A DNA stretch of 44,972 bases, taken from the NCBI GenBank assembly GCA_050258035.1, contig JBLMYA010000085.1, positions 1-44,972 on the forward strand, given 5' to 3'. The translations under genes were made by a program, and so were the position numbers. Origin of the DNA: DATBLE01 sp050258035. GTDB taxonomy: Bacteria > Actinomycetota > Thermoleophilia > Gaiellales > Gaiellaceae. Shown here in pieces: positions 7,988-15,450 of the stretch (within the stretch, counting starts at the first letter, position 1; each line of letters begins with the position of its first letter). The notes below the pieces were generated by a model. That model was given only the letters and a program-made list of their open reading frames with translations, did no database searches and was not told where the DNA came from.

Positions 7988-9205
7988 TTGTCCGCCATCG
8001 CACTTCGCTGTCGGAACTGTGAGACGGAGCATGCCCTGGAGGCGGTCGGCGTCTGCTCGCAGTGCTGGGGACCGCTCGACCCGGTCTACGACCGCGGCGA
8101 GCTGGCCCGAACGGTCACCCGCGAGGCGATCGAGGCCGGTCCGCCGTCCCTCTGGCGCTACGCAGCGCTCCTGCCCGTCGAGGCACCGGTCGAGCAGAGG
8201 CTCGCCCCCGGTCTGACCCCGCTCGTCCGCGCTCCCCGGCTCGCCGAGGTGGTCGGCGTCGGCGAGCTCTACCTGAAGCTCGAGACCGCCAACCCGACGC
8301 ACTCGTTCAAGGACCGGGTGGTGGCGGTCGCAACCGCGAAGGCGCAGGAGCTCGGCCTCACCACCCTCGCCTGCTCGTCGACCGGCAACCTCGCGAACGC
8401 CGTCGCGGCGCGCGCGGCGGCCGAGGGTCTCGAGGCGGTCGTCTTCTGCCCGGCGGACCTCGAGCCCGAGAAGCTGACGGCGACGGCCGTCTACGGCGCG
8501 ACGCTGTACGCCGTGGACGGCAGCTACGACGACTGCAGCCGTCTGACGATCGAGCTCTCCTTCGAGCTGCCGTGGGCCTTCGTGAACGTCGGCCTGCGCA
8601 GCTACTACGCCGAGGGCTCGAAGACTCTGGCGTACGAGGTGGCGGAGCAGCTCGGCTGGGAGCTGCCCGACGTCGTCGTCTGCCCGATCGCGAGCGGCTC
8701 GCTGTACTCGAAGCTGAACCAGGGATTCTCGGAGCTGCTCGAGCTGGGCGTGCTCGAAGGGAGCCTCCCGCGCCTCGTCGGCGCCCAGGCCGCGGGCTGC
8801 GCCCCGGTCGCGACCGCGTTCGCCGACGGCGGAGCCGTTCGGCCGGTCCGCCCGAACACGGTCGCCCGCTCGCTGGCGATCGGCGCCCCGGCCGACGGCG
8901 ACCTCGCCGTCGCGACCGCGCGCGAGACCGGCGGGGCGATCCACCCGGTCGCGGAGGAGGCGGTGGGCGAGAGCATGGCGCTGCTCGCCGAGACGGCCGG
9001 CGTGTTCGGGGAGACCGCGGCCGGCGTCACTCTGGGAGCGCTCCGGGCGGCGGTCGCCGCCGGCGGTGCGGGACCGGACGACCGGGTCGTCCTGCTCGTG
9101 ACCGGCGACGGCCTGAAGACGCCCGCACCGGTGGCCGACCGGCTGCAGCCGGTCGGGATCCCCGCGGACGCCGACGCCCTCCTCGACTCGCTCGCGGCCG
9201 CATGA
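7988..9205 (+). CDS. thrC: Threonine synthase-like PLP enzyme under a SAM riboswitch
   Basis: By family, converts O-phosphohomoserine to threonine using PLP. The 405 residues begin with a four-cysteine zinc ribbon (CRNCE ... CSQCW, residues 8-27). The fold-type II core follows: the PLP lysine in NPTHSFKDR, the phosphate-binding STGNLANAVAA loop and an ASGSLYSK segment. The TTG start is set by the strong AGAGGAG seven bases upstream and by the zinc ribbon beginning at once. Its placement behind an S-box ties it to methionine/SAM status, which is unexpected for a pure threonine enzyme. A related O-phosphohomoserine-using reaction cannot be ruled out. The stop overlaps an ATG (ATGA) that opens a 14-codon frame. 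Confidence 0.88.
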   Translation: MSAIALRCRNCETEHALEAVGVCSQCWGPLDPVYDRGELARTVTREAIEAGPPSLWRYAALLPVEAPVEQRLAPGLTPLVRAPRLAEVVGVGELYLKLETANPTHSFKDRVVAVATAKAQELGLTTLACSSTGNLANAVAARAAAEGLEAVVFCPADLEPEKLTATAVYGATLYAVDGSYDDCSRLTIELSFELPWAFVNVGLRSYYAEGSKTLAYEVAEQLGWELPDVVVCPIASGSLYSKLNQGFSELLELGVLEGSLPRLVGAQAAGCAPVATAFADGGAVRPVRPNTVARSLAIGAPADGDLAVATARETGGAIHPVAEEAVGESMALLAETAGVFGETAAGVTLGALRAAVAAGGAGPDDRVVLLVTGDGLKTPAPVADRLQPVGIPADADALLDSLAAA

Positions 9206-9229
9206 ACAGGCAAGACTTCGGTTCTGAAC

Positions 9230-9367
9230 GTGACTTCACCTTCTGAGGCTCAACCGCCAGAGTCGCCGGACGAGCCGTTCGACGCGCGACCGGTGGTCGC
9301 CGGGGCGGCGGCGTTGTTCCACGGCGAGCGCCTCCGCGTCGATCGTGGAACACTCGCGATCGCGTGA
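9230..9367 (+). CDS. Small ORF translationally overlapping leuB
   Basis: A 45-residue frame starting at GTG (SPSEAQPPESPDEPFDARPV ...) fills the gap between the threonine synthase gene and leuB. It ends in a GTGA overlap with the leuB start, the same arrangement used by the confirmed gene pairs here. The N-terminal half is acidic and proline-rich, the C-terminal half hydrophobic (VVAGAAALFHGERLRV). There is no recognisable family and no strong ribosome binding site. It may be a coupling ORF or simply spacer. Confidence 0.35.
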   Translation: MTSPSEAQPPESPDEPFDARPVVAGAAALFHGERLRVDRGTLAIA

Positions 9368-10344
9368 AGATCGTCTGCCTACCCGGTGACGGAATCGGGG
9401 CGGAGGTGGCGGCGGCGGCACGAGACGTGCTCTCCGTCCTCGTCCCCGAACTCGAGATCGAAGAGCACCTCTTCGGGGGAGCAGCGATCCTCGCCCGGGG
9501 GACGCCGCTCCCCGACGACACGCTCGCCGCCTGCCTCGAGGCCGATGCGGTCCTCCTGGGCGCGGTCGGCCTGCCGCAGTTCGACGCGGCCGAGGTGCGG
9601 CCGGAGCAGGGCCTGATCGGCCTCCGGAAGGCGCTGGACGTCTACGCCAACCTCCGTCCCGCCAGGCAGAAGGCGGTCGACCTGATCGTCGTCCGCGAGC
9701 TCGTCGGCGGGCTCTACTACGGGCCGAAGGGGACGCGCGACGACGGCACGGTCTTCGACACGCTCGAGTACCACCCGAGCCAGGTCGAGCGGATCGCGCG
9801 ACGCGCCTTCGAGCTCGCGCGGAAGCGACGCGGGCTGGTCACCTCCGTCGACAAGGCAAACGTCCTCGAGACGTCGCGCATGTGGCGACGGGTGGTGAAC
9901 GAGGCCGCGGTCGACTACGGCGACGTCGACCTGGAGCACGTGCTCGTCGACACGGCCGCGATGCAGCTGGTGACCGCCCCGGAGCGATTCGACGTGATCC
10001 TGACCGAGAACACCTTCGGCGACATCCTCTCCGACGAGGCGGGGGCGGTCACGGGCGGGCTCGGGCTCGCCGCCTCCGCCAGCCTGGCAGACGACGGCCC
10101 CGGGATCTTCGAGCCGGTCCACGGGTCGGCACCGGACATCGCGGGCAGCGGGGTGGCCAATCCGGCCGCGATGCTCCGATCGGCGACGCTCATGCTCGAG
10201 CACGGCCTGGGTCTTCCGGCCGAGGCGGAGAGGCTCTCGAGGGCGGTCGACACGGCGATCGATCTCGCCCCCACACCGGACCTGGGCGGCAACGCGACCA
10301 CCCGCGACGTGGTCGCCGCCGTGCTGGCCGGGCTGGGCCGTTGA
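9364..10344 (+). CDS. leuB: 3-isopropylmalate dehydrogenase
   Basis: Oxidatively decarboxylates 3-isopropylmalate with NAD+, the third step of leucine synthesis. The 326 residues carry the beta-decarboxylating dehydrogenase signatures: VCLPGDGIGAEV at the start, LRPARQKAVDL, the catalytic tyrosine in VGGLYYGPKG, the lysine in SVDKANVLETS and the metal-binding aspartates in NTFGDILSDEAG, then EPVHGSAPDIAG. It is slightly shorter than the usual 340-360 residues. The GTG start is set by homology (MKIVCLPGDG). leuC and leuD follow about 1.2 kb downstream, interrupted by pheA and a tiny gene. Confidence 0.95.
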   Translation: MKIVCLPGDGIGAEVAAAARDVLSVLVPELEIEEHLFGGAAILARGTPLPDDTLAACLEADAVLLGAVGLPQFDAAEVRPEQGLIGLRKALDVYANLRPARQKAVDLIVVRELVGGLYYGPKGTRDDGTVFDTLEYHPSQVERIARRAFELARKRRGLVTSVDKANVLETSRMWRRVVNEAAVDYGDVDLEHVLVDTAAMQLVTAPERFDVILTENTFGDILSDEAGAVTGGLGLAASASLADDGPGIFEPVHGSAPDIAGSGVANPAAMLRSATLMLEHGLGLPAEAERLSRAVDTAIDLAPTPDLGGNATTRDVVAAVLAGLGR

Positions 10345-10369
10345 CGCAACCGGTGTTCGCCCGTACTCT
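10341..10369 (+). promoter_or_regulatory. Sigma-70-type promoter after leuB
   Basis: TTGACG (10341-10346) and TACTCT (10364-10369) are separated by 17 bases, the best -35/-10 pair I saw in the window. The predicted start near 10376 lies a few bases before an ATG that opens a 23-codon frame. It would drive the Cys-rich small gene, pheA, leuC and leuD. Confidence 0.6.
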
Positions 10370-10379
10370 TGGTGGTCCG

Positions 10380-10451
10380 ATGCAGCGCGCCCGCGAACTT
10401 CGGTCGTTTCTCCCTCTCGCGAATCTCGGCGCGCGCGTCTTTACGCGCTAG
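10380..10451 (+). CDS. Possible leader peptide (23 residues)
   Basis: A 23-codon frame starts a few bases after the predicted transcription start and ends inside the 5' arm of a ten-base-pair hairpin. The peptide reads MQRARELRSFLPLANLGARV followed by FTR. It contains four leucines and two phenylalanines but no run of regulatory codons, so an attenuation role is only suggested by its position ahead of pheA-leuC-leuD. There is no clear ribosome binding site; translation could be near-leaderless. Confidence 0.35.
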   Translation: MQRARELRSFLPLANLGARVFTR

Positions 10452-10480
10452 CCGGCGTTTCCTCCGCCCTCGTCGGCTAG
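10448..10480 (+). promoter_or_regulatory. Hairpin overlapping the leader stop codon
   Basis: CTAGCCGGCG (10448-10457) pairs with CGTCGGCTAG (10471-10480), ten pairs including one G-U, around a 13-base loop holding a CCTCC anti-Shine-Dalgarno sequence. The 5' arm contains the stop codon of the leader frame. No U-tract follows, so it is not an ordinary intrinsic terminator. Confidence 0.45.
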
Positions 10481-10528
10481 CTCATCCCAGGCGGACCTCT
10501 GTTCCCTCTCTTCCGAAAGGGCGGTTCG

Positions 10529-10705
10529 ATGCATACCGATTCGACCATCAAGTCCATGTCCACTCCCACGCCGCCGCAGGCGCAGGCCTTCTACTGCAGC
10601 TGCGCGATCCCGCTGGCGGTCGAGCGGGCCGAGCGGCGCGGCGCAGCCATGCGCGTGTGCGCGAGGTGCGAGCTGCCGATCGCGGTCAGCCTGAGGCGCT
10701 GGTGA
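10529..10705 (+). CDS. Tiny Cys-rich (zinc-ribbon-like) protein
   Basis: Encodes 58 residues. The first 20 are Ser/Thr/Pro-rich; then FYCSCAIPLAVERAERRG and RVCARCELPIAVSLRRW supply a CxC and a CxxC pair 17 residues apart, a spacing suited to binding one zinc ion. The two pairs are each followed by an L/IPIAV-like stretch, so the protein looks like two matching half-knuckles. GAAAGGG lies about ten bases before the ATG. It lies seven bases before pheA and should be co-transcribed with it. An internal ATG ten codons in is an alternative start. The function is unknown; a nucleic-acid-binding or regulatory role would be a guess. Confidence 0.6.
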   Translation: MHTDSTIKSMSTPTPPQAQAFYCSCAIPLAVERAERRGAAMRVCARCELPIAVSLRRW

Positions 10706-10712
10706 GGCGCGC

Positions 10713-11552
10713 ATGAAGGGGATCAGCGTCGCCTACCCGGGCAGGGACGGGGCTCACGCGGCGACGGCGTGCGACCGGCTCTTCGCGGAGCCGGCCAGGG
10801 TCGTCGCACTCCCGAGCTTCACGGCGGTGGCGGAGGCGACCGTCGCCGGCGAGGTGGAGTTCGGCGTCCTGCCGATCGAGAGTACGCTCGTGGGGCCGAT
10901 CGCAGAGACGCACGACCTGCTCCAGGCGACGCCGCTGACGATCGCGAGCGAGACCGTGCTGCGTGTCCGCCATTGCCTGCTCGCGCCGGAGCACGTGGCG
11001 CTCGATGACATCCGGGTCGTCCGCTCGCACCCTGCGGCTCTCGACCAGTGCCGCCGGCTCCTCGCGGCGATGCCGTGGGCGACGGCGATCGCCGCCGGCT
11101 CGACGGCCGAGGCCGCCGCCGAGGTGGCCGAGCGGGGCGATCCCACCGAGGCCGCGATCGCAGGCGAGCGGGCGGCCACGTTGCACGGCCTGACGGTGAT
11201 CGCGGGCGACGTCGGCGACCATCCCGAGACGTACACCCGCTTCGTCTCGGTCGCGACGCACACACGGCTCGACGGCGTCGGCGAGGATTGGCGCGTGGCG
11301 TTCACCTTCGTCACGGACCACCGTCCCGGCGCGCTCCACCGGGCGATCGAGCCGTTCGCCCGCCACGGGATCGACCTCGTCCAGCTCGTCTCGCGCCCGA
11401 TCCCGGGAACGCCCTGGCGGTACTGCTTCCACGCCGTCCTCGCCGGTCACCCGCTGGACGAGCCGATCAGAGGAGCGCTGGCCGAGGCCCGGACGAACAC
11501 GCGCCGGCTGAAGGTATTCGGCTCCTATCCGGCCCGGAACGGAGACGGATGA
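10713..11552 (+). CDS. pheA: Prephenate dehydratase with ACT domain
   Basis: Converts prephenate to phenylpyruvate in phenylalanine synthesis. The 279 residues split into a PDT domain (1 to about 185) with GVLPIESTLVG, corresponding to the family ENSxxG segment, and the catalytic TRF motif in ETYTRFVSV, followed by a C-terminal ACT domain (VAFTFVTDHRPGALHRAIEP) expected to bind phenylalanine for feedback inhibition. There is no chorismate mutase domain. The stop overlaps the leuC start (ATGA), so an aromatic-pathway gene is embedded in a leucine operon. Confidence 0.93.
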   Translation: MKGISVAYPGRDGAHAATACDRLFAEPARVVALPSFTAVAEATVAGEVEFGVLPIESTLVGPIAETHDLLQATPLTIASETVLRVRHCLLAPEHVALDDIRVVRSHPAALDQCRRLLAAMPWATAIAAGSTAEAAAEVAERGDPTEAAIAGERAATLHGLTVIAGDVGDHPETYTRFVSVATHTRLDGVGEDWRVAFTFVTDHRPGALHRAIEPFARHGIDLVQLVSRPIPGTPWRYCFHAVLAGHPLDEPIRGALAEARTNTRRLKVFGSYPARNGDG

Positions 11553-12955
11553 GCGTGGGGACGACGCTCTTCGAGCGGGTCTGGGACGCGCACGTCGTCC
11601 GCCGGGAGCCGGACGAGCCGGACCTCCTGTACGTCGACCTGCACCTGATCCACGAGGTGACGTCGCCACAGGCGTTCGACGGTCTGCGCCTCGCCGGTCG
11701 CCGTGTCCGGCGGCCGGAGCGGTCGCTCGCAACGATGGATCACAACGTGCCGACCGTCGACGGCCCCGTCACCGACCCGCTCGCGCGGGCGCAGCTCGAG
11801 GCGCTGCGCCGGAACTGCGAGGAGTTCGGCGTCCCGCTCTACGCGACCGGGAGCGGCCGCGAGGGGATCGTCCACGTGATCGGCCCCGAGCTCGGCGTCA
11901 CCCAGCCCGGGATGACGATCGTCTGCGGCGACAGCCACACGTCGACCCACGGCGCATTCGGGGCCCTTGCCTTCGGGATCGGCACCTCCGAGGTCGAGCA
12001 CGTGCTCGCCACGCAGACGCTTCCGCAGCGGCGGCCGCCGACGATGCGCGTGCGGTTCGAGGGCGAGCTTCCGCTGGGCGTGACGGCGAAGGACGTGATC
12101 CTCGGCGCGATCGGGCACATCGGCGTCGACGGCGGCCTCGGCCACGCGATCGAGTACGCCGGCCCGGTCGTCCGCGGCCTGTCGATGGAGGGCCGGATGA
12201 CGATCTGCAACATGTCGATCGAGGCCGGCGCCCGGGCGGGGATGGTCGCGCCCGACGTGACGACGTTCGCCTACCTCGAGGGACGCCCCGGGACGCCGAC
12301 GGGGGCCGCGTGGGAGCGGGCGCTGGACGAGTGGCGGCGGCTGCCCTCGGACGCGGACGCCGTGTTCGACCGGGAGGTGGAGATCGACGCCGGGTCGCTG
12401 GCCCCGCAGGTGACCTGGGGGACGAACCCCGCGATGGTCGCCCCGGTCGACGGGCGGGTTCCCGACCCCACGGCGCTCGCCGACGACTCCGACCGCGCGG
12501 CGGCGGAGCGGGCACTCGCCTACATGGCGCTCGAGCCCGGAACGCCGATCGCCGAGATCACGATCGACCGGGTGTTCATCGGCTCCTGCACGAACGCCCG
12601 GATCGAGGACCTCCGCCTCGTCGCCCGGATCGTCGACGGGCGACGGGTGCACGGGGCCGTGCGGGCAATGGTCGTCCCCGGTTCGGCAGCGGTCCGGCGC
12701 CAGGCGGAGGAGGAGGGCCTCGACGAGGTCTTCGAGCGCGCGGGGTTCGAGTGGCGGCGGGCCGGTTGCTCGATGTGTCTCGGGATGAACCCCGACGTCC
12801 TCGCACCCGGGGAACGATGCGCCTCGACCTCGAACCGCAACTTCGAGGGCCGCCAGGGACGCGGCGGAAGGACACATCTGGTCAGCCCGGCGACGGCGGC
12901 GGCGGCGGCGTTGACGGGTCGGCTCGCGGACGCCCGTGAGGTGGGGGTCGCATGA
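11549..12955 (+). CDS. leuC: 3-isopropylmalate dehydratase, large subunit
   Basis: With LeuD, isomerises 2-isopropylmalate to 3-isopropylmalate. The 468 residues are the normal length and contain the aconitase-family [4Fe-4S] ligands: IGSCTNARIEDL, then CSMCLGM, plus the C-terminal STSNRNFEGRQG signature (STSNRNFxGRQG in the family). Early MDHNVPT and CGDSHTSTHGAFG match the active site. The ATG overlaps the pheA stop. The frame is open far upstream, but the conserved LeuC N-terminus (GTTLFERVWDAHVV) begins here. Confidence 0.96.
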   Translation: MSVGTTLFERVWDAHVVRREPDEPDLLYVDLHLIHEVTSPQAFDGLRLAGRRVRRPERSLATMDHNVPTVDGPVTDPLARAQLEALRRNCEEFGVPLYATGSGREGIVHVIGPELGVTQPGMTIVCGDSHTSTHGAFGALAFGIGTSEVEHVLATQTLPQRRPPTMRVRFEGELPLGVTAKDVILGAIGHIGVDGGLGHAIEYAGPVVRGLSMEGRMTICNMSIEAGARAGMVAPDVTTFAYLEGRPGTPTGAAWERALDEWRRLPSDADAVFDREVEIDAGSLAPQVTWGTNPAMVAPVDGRVPDPTALADDSDRAAAERALAYMALEPGTPIAEITIDRVFIGSCTNARIEDLRLVARIVDGRRVHGAVRAMVVPGSAAVRRQAEEEGLDEVFERAGFEWRRAGCSMCLGMNPDVLAPGERCASTSNRNFEGRQGRGGRTHLVSPATAAAAALTGRLADAREVGVA

Positions 12956-13533
12956 AGGCGTTCACCCGGACGACCGGCCGCGTCGCGGTGCTCGACCGCG
13001 CCGATGTCGACACCGACCAGATCATCCCGAAGCAGTTCCTGAAGCGGATCGAACGCACCGGCTACGGCGAGTTCCTCTTCTACGACTGGCGGCAGGATCC
13101 GGCGTTCGAGCTCAACCGGCCCGAGTACGCGGGGGCGACGATCCTCGTCGCGGGCAGGAACTTCGGCTGCGGCTCCTCGCGGGAGCATGCGGCGTGGGCG
13201 ATCCAGGACCACGGGTTCGAGGTCGTCGTCGCGCCCTCGTTCGGCGACATCTTCGCCTCGAACGCCGCTCAGATCGGCCTCGTCACGATCGCGCTCCCCG
13301 AGGAGCAGGTACGCCGATTGATGAACGCGCGCGAGCTAACGATCGATCTCGAGGCGCTGGCAATCGTCCCCGCGGACGGAGAGCCGATCGCGTTCGACTT
13401 CGACCCGTTCCGCCGGCACAAGCTGCTCAACGGGCTCGACGACATCGGCCTCACGCTGGAGCACGAGGACGACATCGCCGCGTTCGAGGCGTCGCGGGCC
13501 GCGCGGGTGGATACGACCGCCTTGCCGGTCTAG
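12952..13533 (+). CDS. leuD: 3-isopropylmalate dehydratase, small subunit
   Basis: Small swivel-domain partner of LeuC. The 193 residues show VDTDQIIPKQFLKR, NFGCGSSREHAAWA and FGDIFASNAAQIGL, all typical of LeuD. The ATG overlaps the leuC stop by four bases, which favours equal synthesis of the two subunits. It is the last gene of the plus-strand biosynthetic cluster; the next gene is on the opposite strand 48 bases away. Confidence 0.96.
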   Translation: MKAFTRTTGRVAVLDRADVDTDQIIPKQFLKRIERTGYGEFLFYDWRQDPAFELNRPEYAGATILVAGRNFGCGSSREHAAWAIQDHGFEVVVAPSFGDIFASNAAQIGLVTIALPEEQVRRLMNARELTIDLEALAIVPADGEPIAFDFDPFRRHKLLNGLDDIGLTLEHEDDIAAFEASRAARVDTTALPV

Positions 13534-13581
13534 TCGGCGACGCGGCCGGGCCGAGCTCGACCGCGTGCAGGATCGAGCAGT

Positions 13582-14277
13582 CTAGGACACCGCGAAGGTG
13601 ACCGTCACGGTCGCCTCGACCTGCGTCGTGCCCGGCTCGACGGGAGTCGACGTGTCGGTGCCGCCTTTCGCGGTGAGCGGCATCGGCGCGGGCGCCGCGC
13701 TGGTCTCGCCGACGTCGGTGATCCGCCGGAGGTGCAGGCCCGAGGCGCCTGCGATCGTCCGTGCCTTCGCCTTGGCGTTGGCGATCGCAGCGCGCAGCGC
13801 GGTGCGGTAGAGACCGGCGGAGTCGGCACGGACCAGATTGGGGCCGGAGACCTGATTGGCACCCGCGCCCACGGCGGCGTCGATCGCGGGCCCGACCTTG
13901 TCGAGCACGCGGAGCGTCGCCGAGACGGAGTTGGCCGCCTCGTAGCCCACCACCGCCTCCCCGTTCTGCGAGTAGCGGGGGGAGAGCGACACCAGCTCCG
14001 TCCTGATGTCGGCGGGGGCGATGCCCTGGCCCTTGAGCGCCGCGATCACCCTCGCCATCTCCCCGGCGTTGCCGCGGAGCGCGGCAGACGCGGACTTCGC
14101 GTTCGTGGACACTCCGAACGAGACCTCTGCCCGGTCCGGGACTGCCGACACCGAGCCGTTGCCGGCAACCACGATCGAGTGCTGCGCGGCGGCTGCCGTC
14201 GACGATGCTCCGCCGGCACCCACTGCTCCGAGCAGGAGCACCGTCCCCACGGCGGCGATCACGGCCAGCGACTTCAT
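13582..14277 (-). CDS. SIMPL (DUF541) family exported protein
   Basis: A 231-residue secreted or periplasmic-type protein with an N-terminal signal peptide (MKSLAVIAAVGTVLLLGAVG, likely cleaved after an Ala-rich stretch near residue 32). The SIMPL/DUF541 domain follows: HSIVVAGNGSVSAVPDRAEV at its start, SFGVSTNAKSA, then TVTVTFAVS at the C-terminus. Members of this family occur in most bacterial phyla; the molecular role is poorly defined. TATGAA lies six bases before the ATG, near but not matching the TAnnnT leaderless signal. Confidence 0.88.
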   Translation of the reverse strand: MKSLAVIAAVGTVLLLGAVGAGGASSTAAAAQHSIVVAGNGSVSAVPDRAEVSFGVSTNAKSASAALRGNAGEMARVIAALKGQGIAPADIRTELVSLSPRYSQNGEAVVGYEAANSVSATLRVLDKVGPAIDAAVGAGANQVSGPNLVRADSAGLYRTALRAAIANAKAKARTIAGASGLHLRRITDVGETSAAPAPMPLTAKGGTDTSTPVEPGTTQVEATVTVTFAVS

Positions 14278-14349
14278 CCGACGTTCATACGCCGCCGACC
14301 GGACGCCGTGTCACAGGCACCGCGTTCGGTTCAGGCGGAGCGGCGGCGC

Positions 14350-14865
14350 TCAGGCCGCGGCGGCAGCGCTCGGCAGGTAGCGCTTCCAGGTCGTCGGCAG
14401 GCCCGACGGGGTCGCGAGCGTGATGAACAGGGCCGGCGCCGGCGCGCGCGGCGGGCGGCGGAGCGTCATCGAGGCCTCCTCGGGCAGCCGGTCGCCCTTG
14501 CGGAGGTTGCAGGGGGCGCAGGCGGTGACCACGTTCTCCCAGACCGAGCCCCCGCCGCGGCTCCGCGGGACCACGTGGTCGAGCGTGAGCCGCCCGCCGC
14601 TCGTGCCGCAGTAGACGCAGCTCCATTCGTCGCGGGCGAAGAGGGCCCGCCGCGAGATCTTCCGCTGGGCCGCCCGGGGCACGCGCACGTACTGGACGAG
14701 CCTGATCACGTGCGGCCGCGCGAAGGTGTCGGTGGCAGATCGAAGCGGCGTCTCGTGCTCCTCGAGCACCTCCGCCTTCCCCTTGAACACGAGCACGTGC
14801 GCCCGCCGAACCGAGCAGACGTTCAGCGGCTCGTAACTCGCGTTCAGGACGAGAACCTGTCCCAA
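14350..14865 (-). CDS. HNH endonuclease family protein
   Basis: 171 residues with an HNH zinc-finger nuclease core: CVYCG, LTLDHVVPRSRGGGSVWENVV, then CAPCNLRKGD (residues about 95-140). The N-terminal part (VLVLNASYEPLNVCSVRRAH) is typical of the widespread chromosomal actinobacterial/cyanobacterial HNH proteins, so it is probably a housekeeping gene rather than a mobile one. The start is a TTG; TACATT lies nine bases upstream. The C-terminal WKRYLPSAA is also usual for the subfamily. Confidence 0.88.
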   Translation of the reverse strand: MGQVLVLNASYEPLNVCSVRRAHVLVFKGKAEVLEEHETPLRSATDTFARPHVIRLVQYVRVPRAAQRKISRRALFARDEWSCVYCGTSGGRLTLDHVVPRSRGGGSVWENVVTACAPCNLRKGDRLPEEASMTLRRPPRAPAPALFITLATPSGLPTTWKRYLPSAAAAA

Positions 14866-14976
14866 CTCGCCGACAATGTAGCCGACGAACCCGAGCGCTC
14901 TGAACCGGGACTACCGCCTGAATCTGCCGCGCCAGTCCGAACACCGCGCTCAGGCGACCGAGCCCGAGTGCACAGG

Positions 14977-15450
14977 CTACGGAGCCATCGCACGCTCGAC
15001 CGCCTGCTGCTCCTCCGGGGACAATGCGATCGGCGTCCGGCCGCGGTCGAGCTGCTTCACGTACACCCGCGCGTAGTCACGGCCCTGGATCGCCGTCAGG
15101 ACGATGCCGGAACGAGCCGAGTCGAGGATCGCCATCGACGCGGACTGGTGCCCGCCGGTGTCCTCGTAGGCGTCGTAGCGGATCAGGGCGGACCTCGAGA
15201 GCGCGCCGTCCACGCGCCGGTCGACGCGCGCCAGCGCGGCGGCGACCTCGTCGACGGCCCGGTGCAGGTCGTCGATCCTCCCCTGGAGCGAGACGGCGAA
15301 TTCGACCACGTCCGCCTTCGCGTTTCCGCCCAGCAGCACGTCCTGCTGGCGCCGCACCGCCGTCACCCTCGAGAACGCGAGCACCGCGAGCACGATCGCC
15401 GCCGCCGCGACCACGACCGCGCCGACCGCGATCCAGACCGCTACGCCCAT
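14977..15450 (-). CDS. DUF4446 family membrane-anchored protein
   Basis: 157 residues: one N-terminal transmembrane helix (residues 4-26), a short coiled region, and the DUF4446 domain with ALIRYDAYEDTGGHQSASMA and SGIVLTAIQGRDYARVYVK. The function is unknown, but the family is common in Firmicutes and actinobacteria. Its ATG directly abuts the TAG stop of the upstream membrane-protein gene, so the two form an operon. Confidence 0.85.
   Translation of the reverse strand: MGVAVWIAVGAVVVAAAAIVLAVLAFSRVTAVRRQQDVLLGGNAKADVVEFAVSLQGRIDDLHRAVDEVAAALARVDRRVDGALSRSALIRYDAYEDTGGHQSASMAILDSARSGIVLTAIQGRDYARVYVKQLDRGRTPIALSPEEQQAVERAMAP

Noticed and set aside
6575..8944. A 789-codon minus-strand frame spanning proA and beyond
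   Set aside because: Only its last 414 codons are ProA; the rest is the complement of the riboswitch and threonine synthase gene.
14350..14865. HNH gene as a homing endonuclease or phage remnant
   Set aside because: The sequence resembles the common chromosomal HNH family, composition matches its neighbours, and no intron, intein or phage gene is near.
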